Shown piece by piece: positions 10,649 to 24,165 of a stretch of DNA of 64,000 nucleotides. The stretch covers positions 11,582,368 to 11,646,367 of the forward strand of contig NC_059481.1 in the NCBI RefSeq assembly GCF_018139145.2, in the 5' to 3' direction. This stretch comes from Gymnogyps californianus. Its lineage: Eukaryota; Chordata; Aves; Accipitriformes; Cathartidae. A program made the translations under genes and the position numbers. The notes beneath the pieces are model-generated. The model worked only from the letters and a program-made list of their open reading frames with translations, was not told the DNA's origin and searched no databases. Within the stretch, counting starts at the first letter, position 1. Each line of letters starts with the position of its first letter.

Positions 10649-13600
10649 TGATAACCAAGATAGTTCCAAGCCTACAGGCAGCCAGCTTTATTAGAGGAAA
10701 ATCTTTGAAAAAAAATTATAGTTCAGCCTAAACTGCAAAGGCATTTCAGGTCCACATCTTCCTGATTTTGAGTAGGACTTGGTTTAGGGGCTGAATTACT
10801 TTGCTGATATTTAGTCCATAACATATTAGACTTTTCTGCATTTTGAAAGCTTTGCCTGGCATTTACATTCACAAATCCTATTGCACAAGGACTTTGCCAA
10901 GAAGTTTCCATTACATTCTGTGGTAATCATATGGCTAAGCCTTACACAATTAGGTGCAAGTTTATATGTTTTTCAACACTGTTATCTGAAGACTTGACAT
11001 TTCTAATGACTTGTTTGGTCCAATAAGGTCAGGTAATTCTGGTGTTTAGGTAATACATACCACTCTGTTTCTAAAGGGAAAAGATCAGATACGGCATGTT
11101 GCTAATGGAGCTTCAGCATCTCTAAGTGCTGTGGCTTATCCTAGTAAAGCTGTTGCTGTTTTAGGACCTGCTGCTACTTTTGCTGTGGGCCCCCCATTTG
11201 TGAAAGTTTCTCTTTCACACTATGTACTGTGGTGAATAGTGGGCTTCAGTAACTTCGTATCCCCTAGAAACTGAAGACTCACTCCTGGCTTAGTAAAGTC
11301 ACAGAAGTTTTACCATTATTTAACTGAATTTCATTGTCACTGGAGACACCAAAGGGTGTCCTCTTTGGTTTTACAAATGAAAACAAACAAAAAAATAAGA
11401 CAGGAAGATTAGACTAGCTAATCTATCTGCGGTTGCTGGAGAACATGAAAATCTTTATGGTGAATGTATATTTTGAAATAAGTCAGCTACTTGAAATACT
11501 TTATGTATTATTTAAACCTTTTACTTGTATAATTCAATCACTGTACAATTTGCTCATGATATTAATTTGCATTCACGTCTGATGCCTTACCATTTAGTTC
11601 ATCGTTGTCACTGGTGTCTCTAAGTAAAATTCAGGAGCTCTGAGTGTAGATGGAAATGTTCACTGTGCAGTAGCAGTACATTAATATTACCACCAAAAAA
11701 AAAATAGATATTAGCATTGCAGAAGATTCTCCTCCTCTTCAGAAAGTCCAGTGTAGTCCCATTCTTTTGTGTCTTTTGTCCTATATTGTCCTTACATCAG
11801 GTAATAAGAGCTCAAATTATTGTTATGGCCTTCAAATGGGGCATAATTTCACACACTATAGAAAATAGTAAATGACAATTTTCTCCATGTTTTGAGATAT
11901 TCATATTACATTTCTGCCAACCATAGATCATTTGAGGGACAAATTGCTTTTGCAAATGTATTTAACACTGGATAATATAAACAAGAATATATCTCTGTTA
12001 CTCTCCTGGATATGTTTGATCATTCTATCAAATGTACAAGCACACATTTTAAAGAGGTTAGAGTCTATAGAATAATTACCTGCTTTTGCCACAATATTTA
12101 ATGAACTCTTATCAAAGTTTGGCTCATGGTAGCTACCCAGAATCAAATTAAGATGATTATCCAAGTTTTGAAATTAAAGTTCCTAGCTCAACTTCTTGAG
12201 TAGCTTCACAGAGGTAGAATATTTTAAGTTATTGGTACTACACGAGTAACTCTGGAGAAGAGCTTGTAGGTAAGGCAAGAACAATACCAAGAAGGGAGCA
12301 AATATGCCCACACCCACCACTAGCGGCTGTCTGTGAAGAAAGTGGCTCCTAGTTCTTCCATAGTGAATGCAAGATGCCCAGAAAAAAGGGAAGAGCATCC
12401 AGGAGGGGAGAACTAGAGAATTATCACCAATTTCTGCAGAAACAAGACATAAAAGGAAAAAACTTAACAAAGTTATTTCACATTTCCCAGAGTGTCAGTG
12501 CTGTTAATGCAGAGAGGGCTGTTCTTCAGGCTTTAGAGCAGATAAATCATGTATTATTGATAAAAGGGATTTATTTTTAATTTGTTAGAAGGGGGTTTTT
12601 TTGCCCTGGTGTGCTTTTCATTGAGCACGTTAATTTTTCATTATCGCTATATATGTAGCTCTGTTGTACCAAGAGGGAGTATTTTCTACTTTGATTTCTG
12701 AGCAAATGAGAATGGAGAATGATGCTGCTATTAGTAAATGTGATGTTAAGGATCTGGGTTCCCCAAAGGCGTTGTCATTAGTGATGAATCCGAAATGGAT
12801 ACAAAGGTGACTTGGAAAACCCCCTTCAACAGGTGACCGGTTCTGGTCAGTGCTGCTGTGCTGGTTGTGCTGTGATTCCAGACAGTCCTATCTGATGTGA
12901 ATAAATCTCCCTCTATTCCCACAGTCCTAGCAGTGTAGGCTGTTAGATATTTATAAGTCTTTTACATTTTCCTGGTTAAATATTCATGATCCAGTATCTT
13001 AAAGTAGTGTTACTTCCTAATATTGTTTCATTTTCAACATCTTCCTCATCACAGGGAAGCCCGTATTCCTTTTGTATCCTATTTATCACATTTGTAAGGT
13101 GGTTCCTTTATGTCCCCTGTTCTCTGAGATAAGTATTTTAAAATGTTGACTTCCTCTTACAATTTTGGTCATTGGCTTGACTCAAGGCATGAAAAAGTGT
13201 TGATTTGCTGGGAGTCAGACTAAAACCTCAGAGCTTTATACAAACTCACAGTTGAGCTTAATATTTTGGCATATGCTTGAGTATGTTTCTAAGGTTTTGG
13301 GGGAAATATGTTTGGAAAAAGACCATTTCCTAAAGCCTACCAAGGAATACAGCTAATGCTAAGCCACATGTCTGTGTTATGGTCAACTCCGTAGTAACAA
13401 TGTCTATTCTCACTCATTTTTCACCATATTCTTCACTGTCTTTTTTGTGAAAAATGTACCAGGGATCCAAACGGAACCCACTCAGAACAGTTATCATCGG
13501 TGGCCTCACAGTTAAACTGATAATTGCAGTGGAGAACTCTGAACATTTTGAATAGATCTATGTTGCTATGAATTTAAAACTTGTATTTAGCTCCTGTAAT

Positions 13601-14289
13601 TCCCTGAGCTCAGATTTTCTAATGAACTAACACTTAATGTAAGGATAAATTCTCATCACAAAGCACAGCTCATAACTGTTTAAGTTCAGTTTGTGGTCTG
13701 TTGATTGGCTAAGGCTGAGTTAATTGGAAGTAATTATAAATAGACAATTTGCAAACCGTGAAAAAGAAAATCACAGTGAAAAATTAAGCCTCCATGGTAC
13801 AATTCAGTGAGTCTTATGGTTGGAGAAAAGAAACTATAATGCAAACATAATTCCTCAGCTACAATGTTCTTCCCACTATTATTATTTGAAAATGCAAACA
13901 GATGCAGCACTTTCTACTGAACAACAGGTCCTGTTGCCACTAAACCTCTCTTTCTTCCTTCCTAGACTTGCCCTAAATGGGATACCACACTCTACACCCA
14001 AAACTACCACTGGAAAAACACAGATCTTAAAAAAATATTTCTTTCAATGTGATTGTATTAATATCACCTAGGGCTCATGTCCTTGTTTATTTAAGGTAGC
14101 TTTTTGGAATTGCTTATTGAAATGACAGAGTGCGTTTGGATTAGGAAAGGTGGTGAGCACTTATCTCACAGTGCAAACAGGCTCTGGGTTGTTCTTGGAG
14201 AGGCATTTATCCATTATAGGATTGGGCAAGTCAGAACAAAGTGGAATGAGAGACGTGGCTTGGTACTGTTTATGTGCACAGCTTAAGAG
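10649..14289. other. AT-rich noncoding spacer
   Basis: No gene or RNA was recognised, and frames are at most 95 codons. Part of 13690-13800 has a repeat-free, ATTGGCT- and AATTA-rich composition that could be regulatory. No known repeat family could be assigned by eye. Confidence 0.5.
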
Positions 14290-14416
14290 ACAGTAGGATC
14301 TGGTGGTTATAGTGCTACACTGAAAACCAGTGAATGTGTGGTCTGCCATGAACCCAGGATGAGACCTTTTGCAGATTGCATCGTTTCTCATTCTTTCCCC
14401 TTATCTCAACCTGAAA
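14290..14416 (+). repeat. MIR-like (CORE-SINE) element
   Basis: The segment aligns by eye with the MIR layout. A tRNA-head word TGGTGGTTATAGTGC lies at 14301-14315, where MIR has TAGTGGTTAAGAGCAC. A CCAG follows at about the expected distance, then a segment resembling the core from GACCTTTTGCA to TTATCTCAACCTG at 14363-14412, where MIR has GACCTTGGGCAAG to CTCATCTGT. Divergence is high and the B box is poor, as expected of an ancient copy. An alternative is another tRNA-derived SINE with a similar head. Confidence 0.5.
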
Positions 14417-15600
14417 GCTTTAATCTTTAAACTCTTTGTTAATGGGATTGCCTCTGTCTGTTGCTATGATATTCAGATACCCACAGCTTGGATTTGGCTG
14501 GAGTCTCTGGGAATTGTGTAAAGAAAATAATGCTACTGGAGAAGATGAAGAGAAGATGACTCTTGTCATCTTCTAGTTGTTTATAAAGCTCCAGACACAG
14601 CCTCAGTGTGATAGAAAATATAATGGTATGGGGCAAGTAATCCAATGGCATATAGGCCTATCTAGACTCCAATACTTCCTATAGAAAACAATTCATTATG
14701 TATATACTTACTCTACAAAGTGATTTTAAAAGAGCTTTCTCAGCTTTTATGTTGACTATCAAAACATTAACATGAATTTTAATTACATAAGACTTGCATG
14801 AAATCTCATGGGCACTTGTCTTACTACTTTAATCAAAAGTCATCACAAATAGAGAGAAATTTTATTAACAGTGACCAGCTACCCAGATGTCTACAGCACT
14901 GCATAGTGTCATCCTTTTCATGCAACAAGGATACCTTCCAAATTAATCTATTAGCTTTGATATCACACAGATCCCGAAGCATTGGCTTACTTCCATGGCT
15001 GTTCCCAGAAACATTGCTTCTTCTAAAAGAAGCAATATTATTCTACAAGAATAATATAACAATCTAGGAGCACCTTTTTAACTGCTAGCCTATCAGTCTG
15101 ACCTTAAGGAAAACAACCTTACATTCAGAAGAGCTCCCTCAGTGGACTCTGCATATCTGGAATTGATAGAGATAGAAAGAAAAACAATGGATTTTGCAGG
15201 ATATAAGACAGGGGGTTTTGCAGATGCATTAGACTTATATCAGCAGTGAGCCCAGAGCCACAGATATTCTGTAGGTGAGATCAGACCTCTAATTGTAACT
15301 GCAGAGTACTAATGGAGAATTTCGGCAACATTTGCAACAGATCCTGAGTTCATCTGAAAGTATTATTTATAGGTTTCCACAACTGAGAGCTTTGCATCAC
15401 CCTTCCCTTTGTAAGATGTATCCCTGTGTTGCTGCCTCACTATCTTCCCCCCACTGCTCCCATATGCAAACAAATACGAGGTCCCCAGAAAAAGAATTTC
15501 GGACTTTATAGACCCTAATCAAAACCACACTGTGTAAATCAGTAAGTTGTATGTATAGCTTTAGAATTTAATTTCTTTTCATCTTTCTTCCTTCTTGCAG

Positions 15601-15745
15601 CTGGTGGAGGGATACGTATAGCCCCTGTTTAAACTAGTCATTTAAAGGCAAAAATCCAAACATTGCACTTGTGAATATTTCAAAAACTTTGTATTACGGA
15701 CTTTCTACAAAATGAAACTTACAAATAAATTGCACAGTGTGAGGA
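15601..15745 (+). other. Candidate 3' terminal exon (splice acceptor plus AATAAA)
   Basis: A pyrimidine-rich stretch (about 15571-15597) ends in TTGCAG at 15595-15600, a good acceptor. AATAAA lies at 15724-15729, about 125 bp downstream. One reading frame after the acceptor stays open for only six codons and the others for a dozen or fewer. This would therefore be noncoding or a very short C-terminal tail. Such combinations arise by chance in AT-rich DNA, and there is no supporting donor. Confidence 0.12.
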
Positions 15746-16282
15746 AATCATCTAATTGCTGCAGTGTACCAAGACTGATTTTCAGAAATGCAAATAAAAA
15801 TAGAGAACAGGATCTGCCTAGCTGTGCTTGGCCCTATTAACATGGGAGCCATTACTAGCCAACAAAGTGTGTCCAAGAATACACAGCTCACTCCTAACTT
15901 AAAAGCAGATGCTCGTCAAAGTCTGTGAGGATATTTGTATAAGTAGAAGTACAAATAACTGAAGGAATCTCTTATAGGTGAACATTTCATCAATATATTT
16001 ACCATCTTTTCCTTTTTATAGAATAACTATTGTAAGTTGTTTCATTCATGCTGGTAGAATTTAGTCTTCTCTTTCATCAAAGGTAGGCTGCTTTTTTATT
16101 TTCTGGTAAATACTGTGGAAATTTCTGTTTAACAAAGTTTCCTTGGGCAGATGAAGTTCATGATGAGTGGAGGGCTTAAACCTACCAATGTTTGTAATGC
16201 ATAGCATAGACAATCGTTATATGTAGAGCTGTCAAAATTATTTTTGGACAGAAGATGTCCTGCAAAACATAACATTTGCGAC

Positions 16283-16312
16283 TTTTTTTTCTTGGCGGGG
16301 GGGTGGGGGGTG
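16283..16312. repeat. T tract followed by G-rich run
   Basis: Eight T are followed, after CTTGGC, by runs of seven and six G separated by a single T. This is a low-complexity site with quadruplex-forming tendency, and assemblies are error-prone in such runs. Confidence 0.7.
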
Positions 16313-19300
16313 TTACTATTAATAATCATTTTGCCTGAAAATGGAGAGTGTTTGACTAAGAGCACATTTCTGTTTCCTATCTTACTAACATTACAGTTAA
16401 TTTGCACATGACACCTAACAGCATCTGTGGTTTGTGTAACTCATTCTGGGATCCTTGTGTTGCTTGCTAGTTTACCTCTTCCATGATCTACCAAGTTCTG
16501 CACTTCAGCTAATTCATAGCGCATCCTTGGTGACGAAGGGGGCATGTCTATGCAGCCATGTCAGCATGCTACTGAGCACTTGATTGAGGTTTACCATGCT
16601 GAACATTCACATAACAAATACTCTAGAGCACACTGGCCCAAGTACCTAAGCACGGAAGAAATAAACTGAAAGAAAAAAAAAAAACTATCTGAGTAGACCT
16701 GGCTCAGCTATTTAGGCATTATGGGGCTAAGGATTTTCTGAACCACAGCCATTACTGCAGCACACTAGAAAATGCATTTAACTATAGTCTAATTTGAAAG
16801 GAAACACCATACAGTTCCAATCCACACAAGAGCAATCAGCATTTTGTTATGGCTTTTGGTTTTTTGTTTATTTGTTCCCAGAACCTTCTACCCAAGAAAA
16901 ATGTAGATATTTGAGCATTCTACTCAATTCAAGAGAAAAACTGTACTAGAATGTTGAAATATACCATAATGCAGAAATTCTTAGTTTCATCAAACTCTGT
17001 AAGAAACGTGTCTTAAAATACATATTGTTGATCAAGATATCTGGCCACCTTTTGCATTAGTTTGCATCACCAAAACACTCATTTCAAGATAGAACCATTA
17101 TTGTTATGAGAACTAAATGAGGACTTTGACAATAGCTCACTTCTGGGAAAGTATATAGTGATGTACGTTAAGGGATGATAAGAGGCATTTTATACCATCT
17201 AGAGATTAAAAATGTGGGTTTAAAGCACCAATCTGCAACTAAAGCCATCTAATAGCAAGTAAAATGAGAAAGGTGATAAGTGTCATGATTCATGGCGTGA
17301 GCCAACTGCATTATGAATGATCACTGAACATTATCATCAGAACAATGTCATATTCTTCCAATTACGGTGCATCGTAAATGCAAATATAATTGCTTTGTAT
17401 GTAATGAAATACAAAAGCCACATTTAAATAATAATGTTAAGGTTGTGATCCAAACTGGCAAAACCTTGAATAGTCAGCTAAGCTGACATGATCTCATTCT
17501 TAACCTTTTCACTGCTGTCAGTACAGAAATGGATTTGGAGAAAGTGTGTTTATGAAACATCAGGATTTGCTGATGATATTGGAAATGTGTGTTTGTTCTT
17601 AGTAGATAGGAGGCCAAAGCAAATAGATATAATTTCTTCTTCTCTATTTTGAGGTCATCTTATTGATTTTGCAGTTGCTTCTGTGTAGCTAAGAGAAGGG
17701 GTGAGCCAAGTTATAATACAGTTGATTATCTGGGGGGAAAAAGAGACTGCAAGAATTATAGTGCAGTAACAGAACTAACAGTAAGAGAAACGGTAGCAGA
17801 CACCAAAAATCGCTGTGTACATCCAGTGAGTTTCTTTGTTTGATTCTTCATACCTGTGCAGACATCATACTGCTAGAAACAGATAAAGTGATATTTCAAT
17901 TGTTAGTCTATCACTTACTCAAAGTGTGCAACGGTATACAGGAGTATATACACTCTGTAATTCATTTGGTTCTGCTACGTTGCTCCAGTGGGGAGGCAGT
18001 AAGCCCTGCAGTTTTCATGCCACTTCTTTAAAAAGCCATTGTACATGTTTCTAATATCAGCCAGTGTAAATAAACCACAACATGGAGACGGAGATGCAAT
18101 CAGCTGCGCAGAGGCCAGGTGTATTCCATTCCTTTTGTTTAAGGAGCATAAAGGAGTAAGGAACACAGCACAGATAAAATCTTGGCATCAGTGTAATCAA
18201 CAGCAAACCTGATTTTAATGGGATCAGGAATTCATCTCAACAATAATTCCGGAATGGTACTCTCTTGTGATGGAGTCGCAATGTAACTTTGCAAATGTTG
18301 ATACTGTAGTTCTTTGCATTCCTCAAGTCATTGTGCATTCCTCTTTCCTGGTTTACCCTGGCATTTTGATATAAGCATAAAGTAATATGCCATCTGAAGG
18401 TAGCAGTACATATTTTTTTAGGAACTCTGGATGCTATAGTGGCTTACAGTTCCCTGGTTTCTTGACATAGCCAGTTATTTAAAAAGGTCAGATTGCCTCA
18501 GCTGGTTGAGGACTGGCAGCTGCTATATTCATGCCATTCAACAGGAGAATAATGATGTCATCCTTCAAGACATACATTTTGACAAGTTGTCCAGGAACTG
18601 TGGCATTACAAAGTTCGCATCTGCCATAAATGGCTTCAAATACATAAATATCATAAGTCTACTCATTGCTATGGATTTTAATAAGAATGTTCTATCAAAA
18701 TATTATTTTGCATGTAAATATTTACAAGCCTAGTGAAGGGCCAAACCACTAAATTTATCAAGGATTCTACCTAATCTTCTGCGCATAAGGATCTTTAAAA
18801 ATTAACAAGGTCTATTATCACCTGATGCCATAAGAGGAGATGTCAGTGTAATTTTCATGTGCAGTCAGAAACCAGTAGAATGCTGCCTGTTAGAAATAAG
18901 GTTAATAGAAAAGCAGAGCTGTGATGGCTGGGCTGCCTTTTGTGGCATCATTGCAGTATGTTAAATTGTCTAAAAGTCTCCATTAAACTCTGCATGAAAA
19001 CATTTGACCCTTTATTATTATTAAAACTTATTGGATTTTCAGCATGTCAATGGCCGAGCTGGAAAAAGCAGTTAAGTTAGAACAAGGCCTTGCATGAAGA
19101 TAATACCTCCATCTATAAAGTACAAGGAATATTAAGACTGCATACGGTAATGAAGTGCTTGACCCTTTTAGTCCTACAGTTTCCCTAAGTTTATAGTTCT
19201 AACATTAATAAAAGCATTGTCATTACCAAGAATATTTTATTTCTAGGCAACTTTCATTTGGTTTAGAATGTAGTCATAAAATGTTAGAAAGTTGTCATTC

Positions 19301-20787
19301 CTATAACTGTACTCTAACTGTGTGATTTACACATCTCTTAATATGCAATATCTGTTAATAACACTTCCTTAAATTTGCAAGGTGTTATTCAAAGTTAGCT
19401 GTCCGTGACGGGGATCTTGTGATGGTAAGAGGTACGAAAATTCCATAAATGCCTCGGTTATATAGCCCAAAAAGATTGTGGGCTGAAATTGGTAGGTATT
19501 TAAAAACCTGACATGGGTTAGAGTTGTTTTATGGGACAAAGGTACCAGTTTCTATATCAGAGTATTCTAGGAGGATCAGATTCTTCTAGGATGACACTGT
19601 TGAGAGACATAGCTATGAGTGTCAAGGCTAGAGTTATACTTCAAGACTTAACAACCTACAGAGAATATAGTCAAGGTGTCCATAAAAAGCAATTACTGCT
19701 GATAAATGAAAAATAACAAATCTCAGCATATTGAATCATCAGATCTACAAGATACAAAGCATGGGACTAGAAAGATCTCCTACATTTTCAGGTTCTGCCC
19801 ACTAGTCAGTTATGTCATGAAATCCATATGTGTATCAAGCTCTACTTTAAAACTGACAAGGCTTTGCATAGTCCTGTTATTAGATTGCTTGGGTATGGGG
19901 GTGTCACAGCTCTGATGCTGTCTTCTAAGTTAAATGTTTGTAAGCAATTTAAATCTACCTGCTGTTCTACCATCTTTTCCTTCTCAGATCAAATAGTTCT
20001 ACTTCTTTAGCAGTGTTAATCCCCAGTGTATTTACAGAATATTACTATTTCCTTATGTGTATGATTTGCTAGGTTTTGGTTAAGCCCATGTAGACTTATA
20101 TGAGCGAGCTCTAGAACCAGAAGCAGAATAATTCCAGGAGTGTGAAGCCCCGGGTTATTACAGTTCTGCTGCTTTCAGTGCCCACGTTAGCAAAGTGTTG
20201 TGCCATGATAGGTAATGTGCTTAACGCGGATGATTACACCTAATCAGAGTACATCTTTGTGAAACTTTGTGTGGTATAGATACTATTTATGTCATGTTCT
20301 CGTTACAATGCACATCATATGCAGGGGCGTTTCAGGCGTTCAGGAACAGGCTGTCATCCAGGAAGCTCAGAGTCAACTGTCCTCATCCTGAGTGAAACTG
20401 AACAGTTTCTGTCATAGTGCTGGCTGATTCTTGCAGAAACGCAGGAGGACACAGATTTTTACCCTGGCAATACACACTGAAGGACAGATGCATAGACAGG
20501 CTGGGACATTAGGAATAGAAGTAAAAATAGCTAAGGAAATTATGCACAAATGAACTCAATTTTCTTTAGGTTTTTGAAAGAGACTTTTCAGAGGACAATT
20601 GTATGAAAATAATAATTTCAGATAAGAGGAAGAGCAAATGTAGCAGAAAGAATAATCGTGGTAGAGTTACGTTCAGCTTTTCAGAAGTTATATGACTAAA
20701 TGAAAACAAAAGTTCTTTGTTCATATGTAATATACATCATATGTAATCATATGTGATCTCTTTCACTCCTAATAGGTAGCAGATAGA

Positions 20788-20804
20788 TGTGTGTGTGTGT
20801 GTGT
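20788..20804. repeat. (TG)n microsatellite
   Basis: About eight TG units in a row, preceded by AGATAGA. A short simple repeat. Confidence 0.9.
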
Positions 20805-21989
20805 ACATATTGGTTTTGATTACTTCTGTTTTGCAGTGCCTGAGCTGTAGGCCCCAGTCAGGCAATCTCCGTTCATTTTTTTCTGTCAACACCTGTTTCT
20901 TTCTACCAGCTCTTGCCTTCAAAGATGAAAACTTATCTATAAAAAAATAGAAGTTAGGGAAGAGAGAATTCAGTCTACTTAGTAATTCCCAGTAACAATA
21001 AAACATTTTGTGATTGTTCTCTCTCTGATATGTGCTTCTCACTTAACAAAGATTTTTGCATGGGAACTTGCTTATTTTGTTAAAGGAGAGGAGGAGGCAG
21101 ACTGTTCCCCTTCACACCCGCTAATTTTCGGTGGCTCTCAGGTGAGCTTTGTGCAGCTCCCTGGACTCATAAGGAAAGGTCAACTTCCCATGAAATCATA
21201 AGACTCACAAGGACTGGTGTTACAGTTGCACTATCTAAGTGTAAGCTGTAAGAGGTGCACTTTTGTTACTCTTGTGATTTTGTAGCTTGTGACCAAAAGC
21301 CCCGTATTTCTGTATGCTTTAGAAACTTATCTGAAACCCACTTGGAAGAGCTCACTGTACCAAGTTCCTCTAGACACTGGCAGGTCACCTACATTTTGCC
21401 TCAAATTTCATGCCATGTTGTTTGTATGATGTGGAATTGATCCTTGGTACATTTATCTAGAAAGAGTTTATATGATAGTACTCTTCTTTTCCTTTGACTT
21501 AAAGAACAAACAACACAAAGGAAGTATGAGTCAATAGTTTTTTCTAGCAAATCCATGACCAGTGAGGAGACATGTTGGCTGAATTTAGCATGTGCATCTT
21601 GGGAACACAAAGCAATTTGCAAAGACTGTAGAAATGAGCTTGTATTTAGGATGTAGCTTCTGGGGATGCGTCCAAGTGCAAGCTTACACCAGCCATTCAA
21701 TATCCCTTTTCACTGCTTCAAACAGAGCAGTGCATCAAACATGTCTGCCACCTTCTCACCTACCCCAGAGAAACAGATGTTGCTGATAGGTTTGTGGGGT
21801 TTTTTTTCCTTCTATTCACATGTTTAATGTGTGTTGTGCATTACAGTATATCCTGATGCTTGACTATGGAATAATCACTGCAGCAAGCTTTTAAATTATG
21901 TATAAACTGCAAAATTGGTCTATGCAGAAAGAAAGTGTGTGTAAGTGCACAAAGGCAAATATTTGCCATTGACTTCACAAACCTTAAGC

Positions 21990-22065
21990 TTTTTTTGTGG
22001 GTATAGTTTCTTTTGGGGAGTTTGGTTTTGGGTTTTGGTTTTTGGGGTTTTTTTGGCTGGGGGTG
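21990..22065. repeat. G/T-rich low-complexity tract
   Basis: The plus strand consists almost only of T and G, with four runs of three or more G at 22015, 22030, 22044 and 22059, separated by about 11 bases. The spacing is regular, but the loops are longer than in a classical quadruplex motif. Confidence 0.75.
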
Positions 22066-22426
22066 AGCAGGAGTTCAGCAAGGTGAGCCCAACATGCCCG
22101 TGAAACAGAAAACCCTTTTCAAACTGTGTACCTTGAAGGAAGAGCATATTGACACTTCTTCAGGAAAATGCACATTTTTCTCCTTTCACATGCCATCCCC
22201 ATTCTTCCTTGCTGCTTTTTCTGCTTCATCAGGATGATTTGGCTAGACTCAAAATAAGTTAGCTATCTTTGGGACTGGAGAATCCCAGGCAGCAAAATGC
22301 TGCAATAGGAACTATTTGTGAGGCACCATAGGGTCTACCTTACCTTTCTCTGAACCTATCACCTCCTACTCAAAGGCAGATACTGTAAATTGCCTATTGG
22401 TTTGCCCATCATCATTTCATGCAATG

Positions 22427-22428
<2 letters not shown>

Positions 22429-22479
<51 letters not shown>
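22429..22479. repeat. (TC)21 microsatellite with T9
   Basis: Twenty-one perfect TC units (22429-22470) are followed by nine T. This is the longest pure dinucleotide repeat in the window and is likely polymorphic. Confidence 0.97.
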
Positions 22480-24094
22480 GACATAGTCCTTGCTGCTTAA
22501 ATGCTGTTTTACACCTTTCGAGAAGCGTTGGGACATTCTTATTCATCAGATGTTCCAGAACTGGAAATGTCTTTTTTCCCCAGGGCTGGAGGGAGAAAGG
22601 TTTTGGTACCTATAGTGCTGATGTGTGGAGGTACCTGAGAGAGGTAGAAGGGCTGTTCCTCAGTGTCAAATACTAAGGAGAAAAAAATTGTTTTAAACAT
22701 TTTAAGTTCCCTATAACAGAAGTAGTGCTGCACTTCCACAAGAACCTGTGATTCAGATCATAAATCCATAGTACCACTTTATAAATCATTCACAAAATGT
22801 GCACCATGATTCCTTCCTTTCCTTATGGAGAGTATTGTGAGAGAATAGGAAATAAATGCATTTTTAATAGGGTTTGATAGCAGGAACATTGTCTCTTCAG
22901 GAGACACCAGAGTACCAAAATAAACCTTTGCTTGCCCATGTGTTAATTAAACTGGCCTACCTCCTTTTTCTCTACTTCCCTTCTACCTGTTACACTGATA
23001 ATTGGCTGCTAGGAGTTGAAAATGAAATTGGAAGCTAGTGAATTTTGTGAAGGATAGAAGAAACCATGTGTTCACGCATATTGAAGGGGGGGAGAGAGAG
23101 AAAGAGATGCCATCTTCGTATATTTTTGTATAGTCTCTTATGAATTTTTTCTTCCTTTATTTTCCTCTTTTCTTCTTTGTTACTATTCCATAGTACTATG
23201 AGACAGGCTATTCTTCCGGTGTTCTGGGTTCTGCTACAGTCAAGAATTTTCACAAAGAAGCCAGATTTTCAGCCTGGAGAGATTTGGGTGACTTAAAGTA
23301 AAACTGACCTAAAAGTATTTAAAAGATGTTTATCTAACCTCAGCGTATAAATCTCTCCAGCTTTTACCTGTTGCTACCCAAGCTCTGTATTGTGAGCTAC
23401 CACACAGACTATATCTCCTGCTTAATTTGCCTTTGGGAGTCGGTGTCCTAAAGGGCATAGTTTTGTGGTTGTGCTTGGGTGATCTACATGTGATAAATTG
23501 CACCCACAGCTATTTAGGCCCAAAGTTTCCATGGTTTCAGAAACTCAGGCCCCAAAACCTGAGTCAGGGTCTAAAGTACTCTGTTCATGATCCTGCATCC
23601 CCCTTGTGTATGATGGTTGTTTAAACGGAGATAAATTTCAGGTCATGAATCTATACAGCCATTCCATAACAGAGTGACTCTTTTTCCTTGGCATTGCTAT
23701 TCATCAGATACAAGGGTTGTATCTAAACAGCCATAATTTTGTATAATAGAACTAAAGTCAGTAGCGTAGTGAATTATCGGAGCCTCTACCTCTGAAAATC
23801 AGCTGTCTTTGGCATGTATCTAGAAACACAGAAGTATTATCTACTGACAGTATTCTATCTTTTATTGCTATCTCTTCATTATTTCAACTAGCATCTGTAT
23901 TACTCTGTCAGATTGCTATATGCCTGACTCTGATATCGCATGCTTTTATTATTACTTTCTTTCAAGGTATTGAACTTCCAGGAAAAGAAATATTAAATTC
24001 TCCTATCATGATATGTTATTTGGGACTTAACTTCCATCCAACATTAAACAGCATTTTATGTCCTAACACAGTCCCAAATCTGTGTATTTAGTGT

Positions 24095-24165
24095 CTGATC
24101 TAAAGCCTGTTCAAACCCATGAAAGTCTCCATGGAATTGGAATTCATGTAAGGCCTTTAATGCTG
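24095..24165. repeat. Decayed palindromic MITE-like fragment
   Basis: The left part TGATCTAAAGCC (24095-24106), followed by an imperfect inverted arrangement around CATGAAAGTCTCCATGGAA, resembles a short palindromic amniote repeat that I know from memory (of the type GATCCAAAGCCCATTGAA). The right end is not well preserved. Weakly supported. Confidence 0.3.

Larger units (their letters stand above)
14417..20780. other. AT-rich noncoding spacer
   Basis: No supported gene is present, and frames are at most 92 codons. It contains a T tract plus G-run (16283-16312), a candidate 3' terminal exon (15601-15745) and an octamer word ATGCAAAT at 17378-17385 within an AT-rich, repeat-free patch (17340-17520). 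A strong pyrimidine-tract AG occurs at 19987, with no exon-like sequence after it. Confidence 0.5.
20805..24094. other. Noncoding spacer with simple repeats
   Basis: No gene is recognised. The longest frames are 101 codons (20737-21042, minus) and 99 codons (21401-21700, minus), without domains. It contains a G/T tract and the (TC)21 microsatellite, which are listed separately. Confidence 0.5.

Noticed and set aside
19960..19987. Strong pyrimidine-tract acceptor TTCTCAG
   Set aside because: Stops follow soon after in the frames examined, and no donor or poly(A) signal lies at exon distance.
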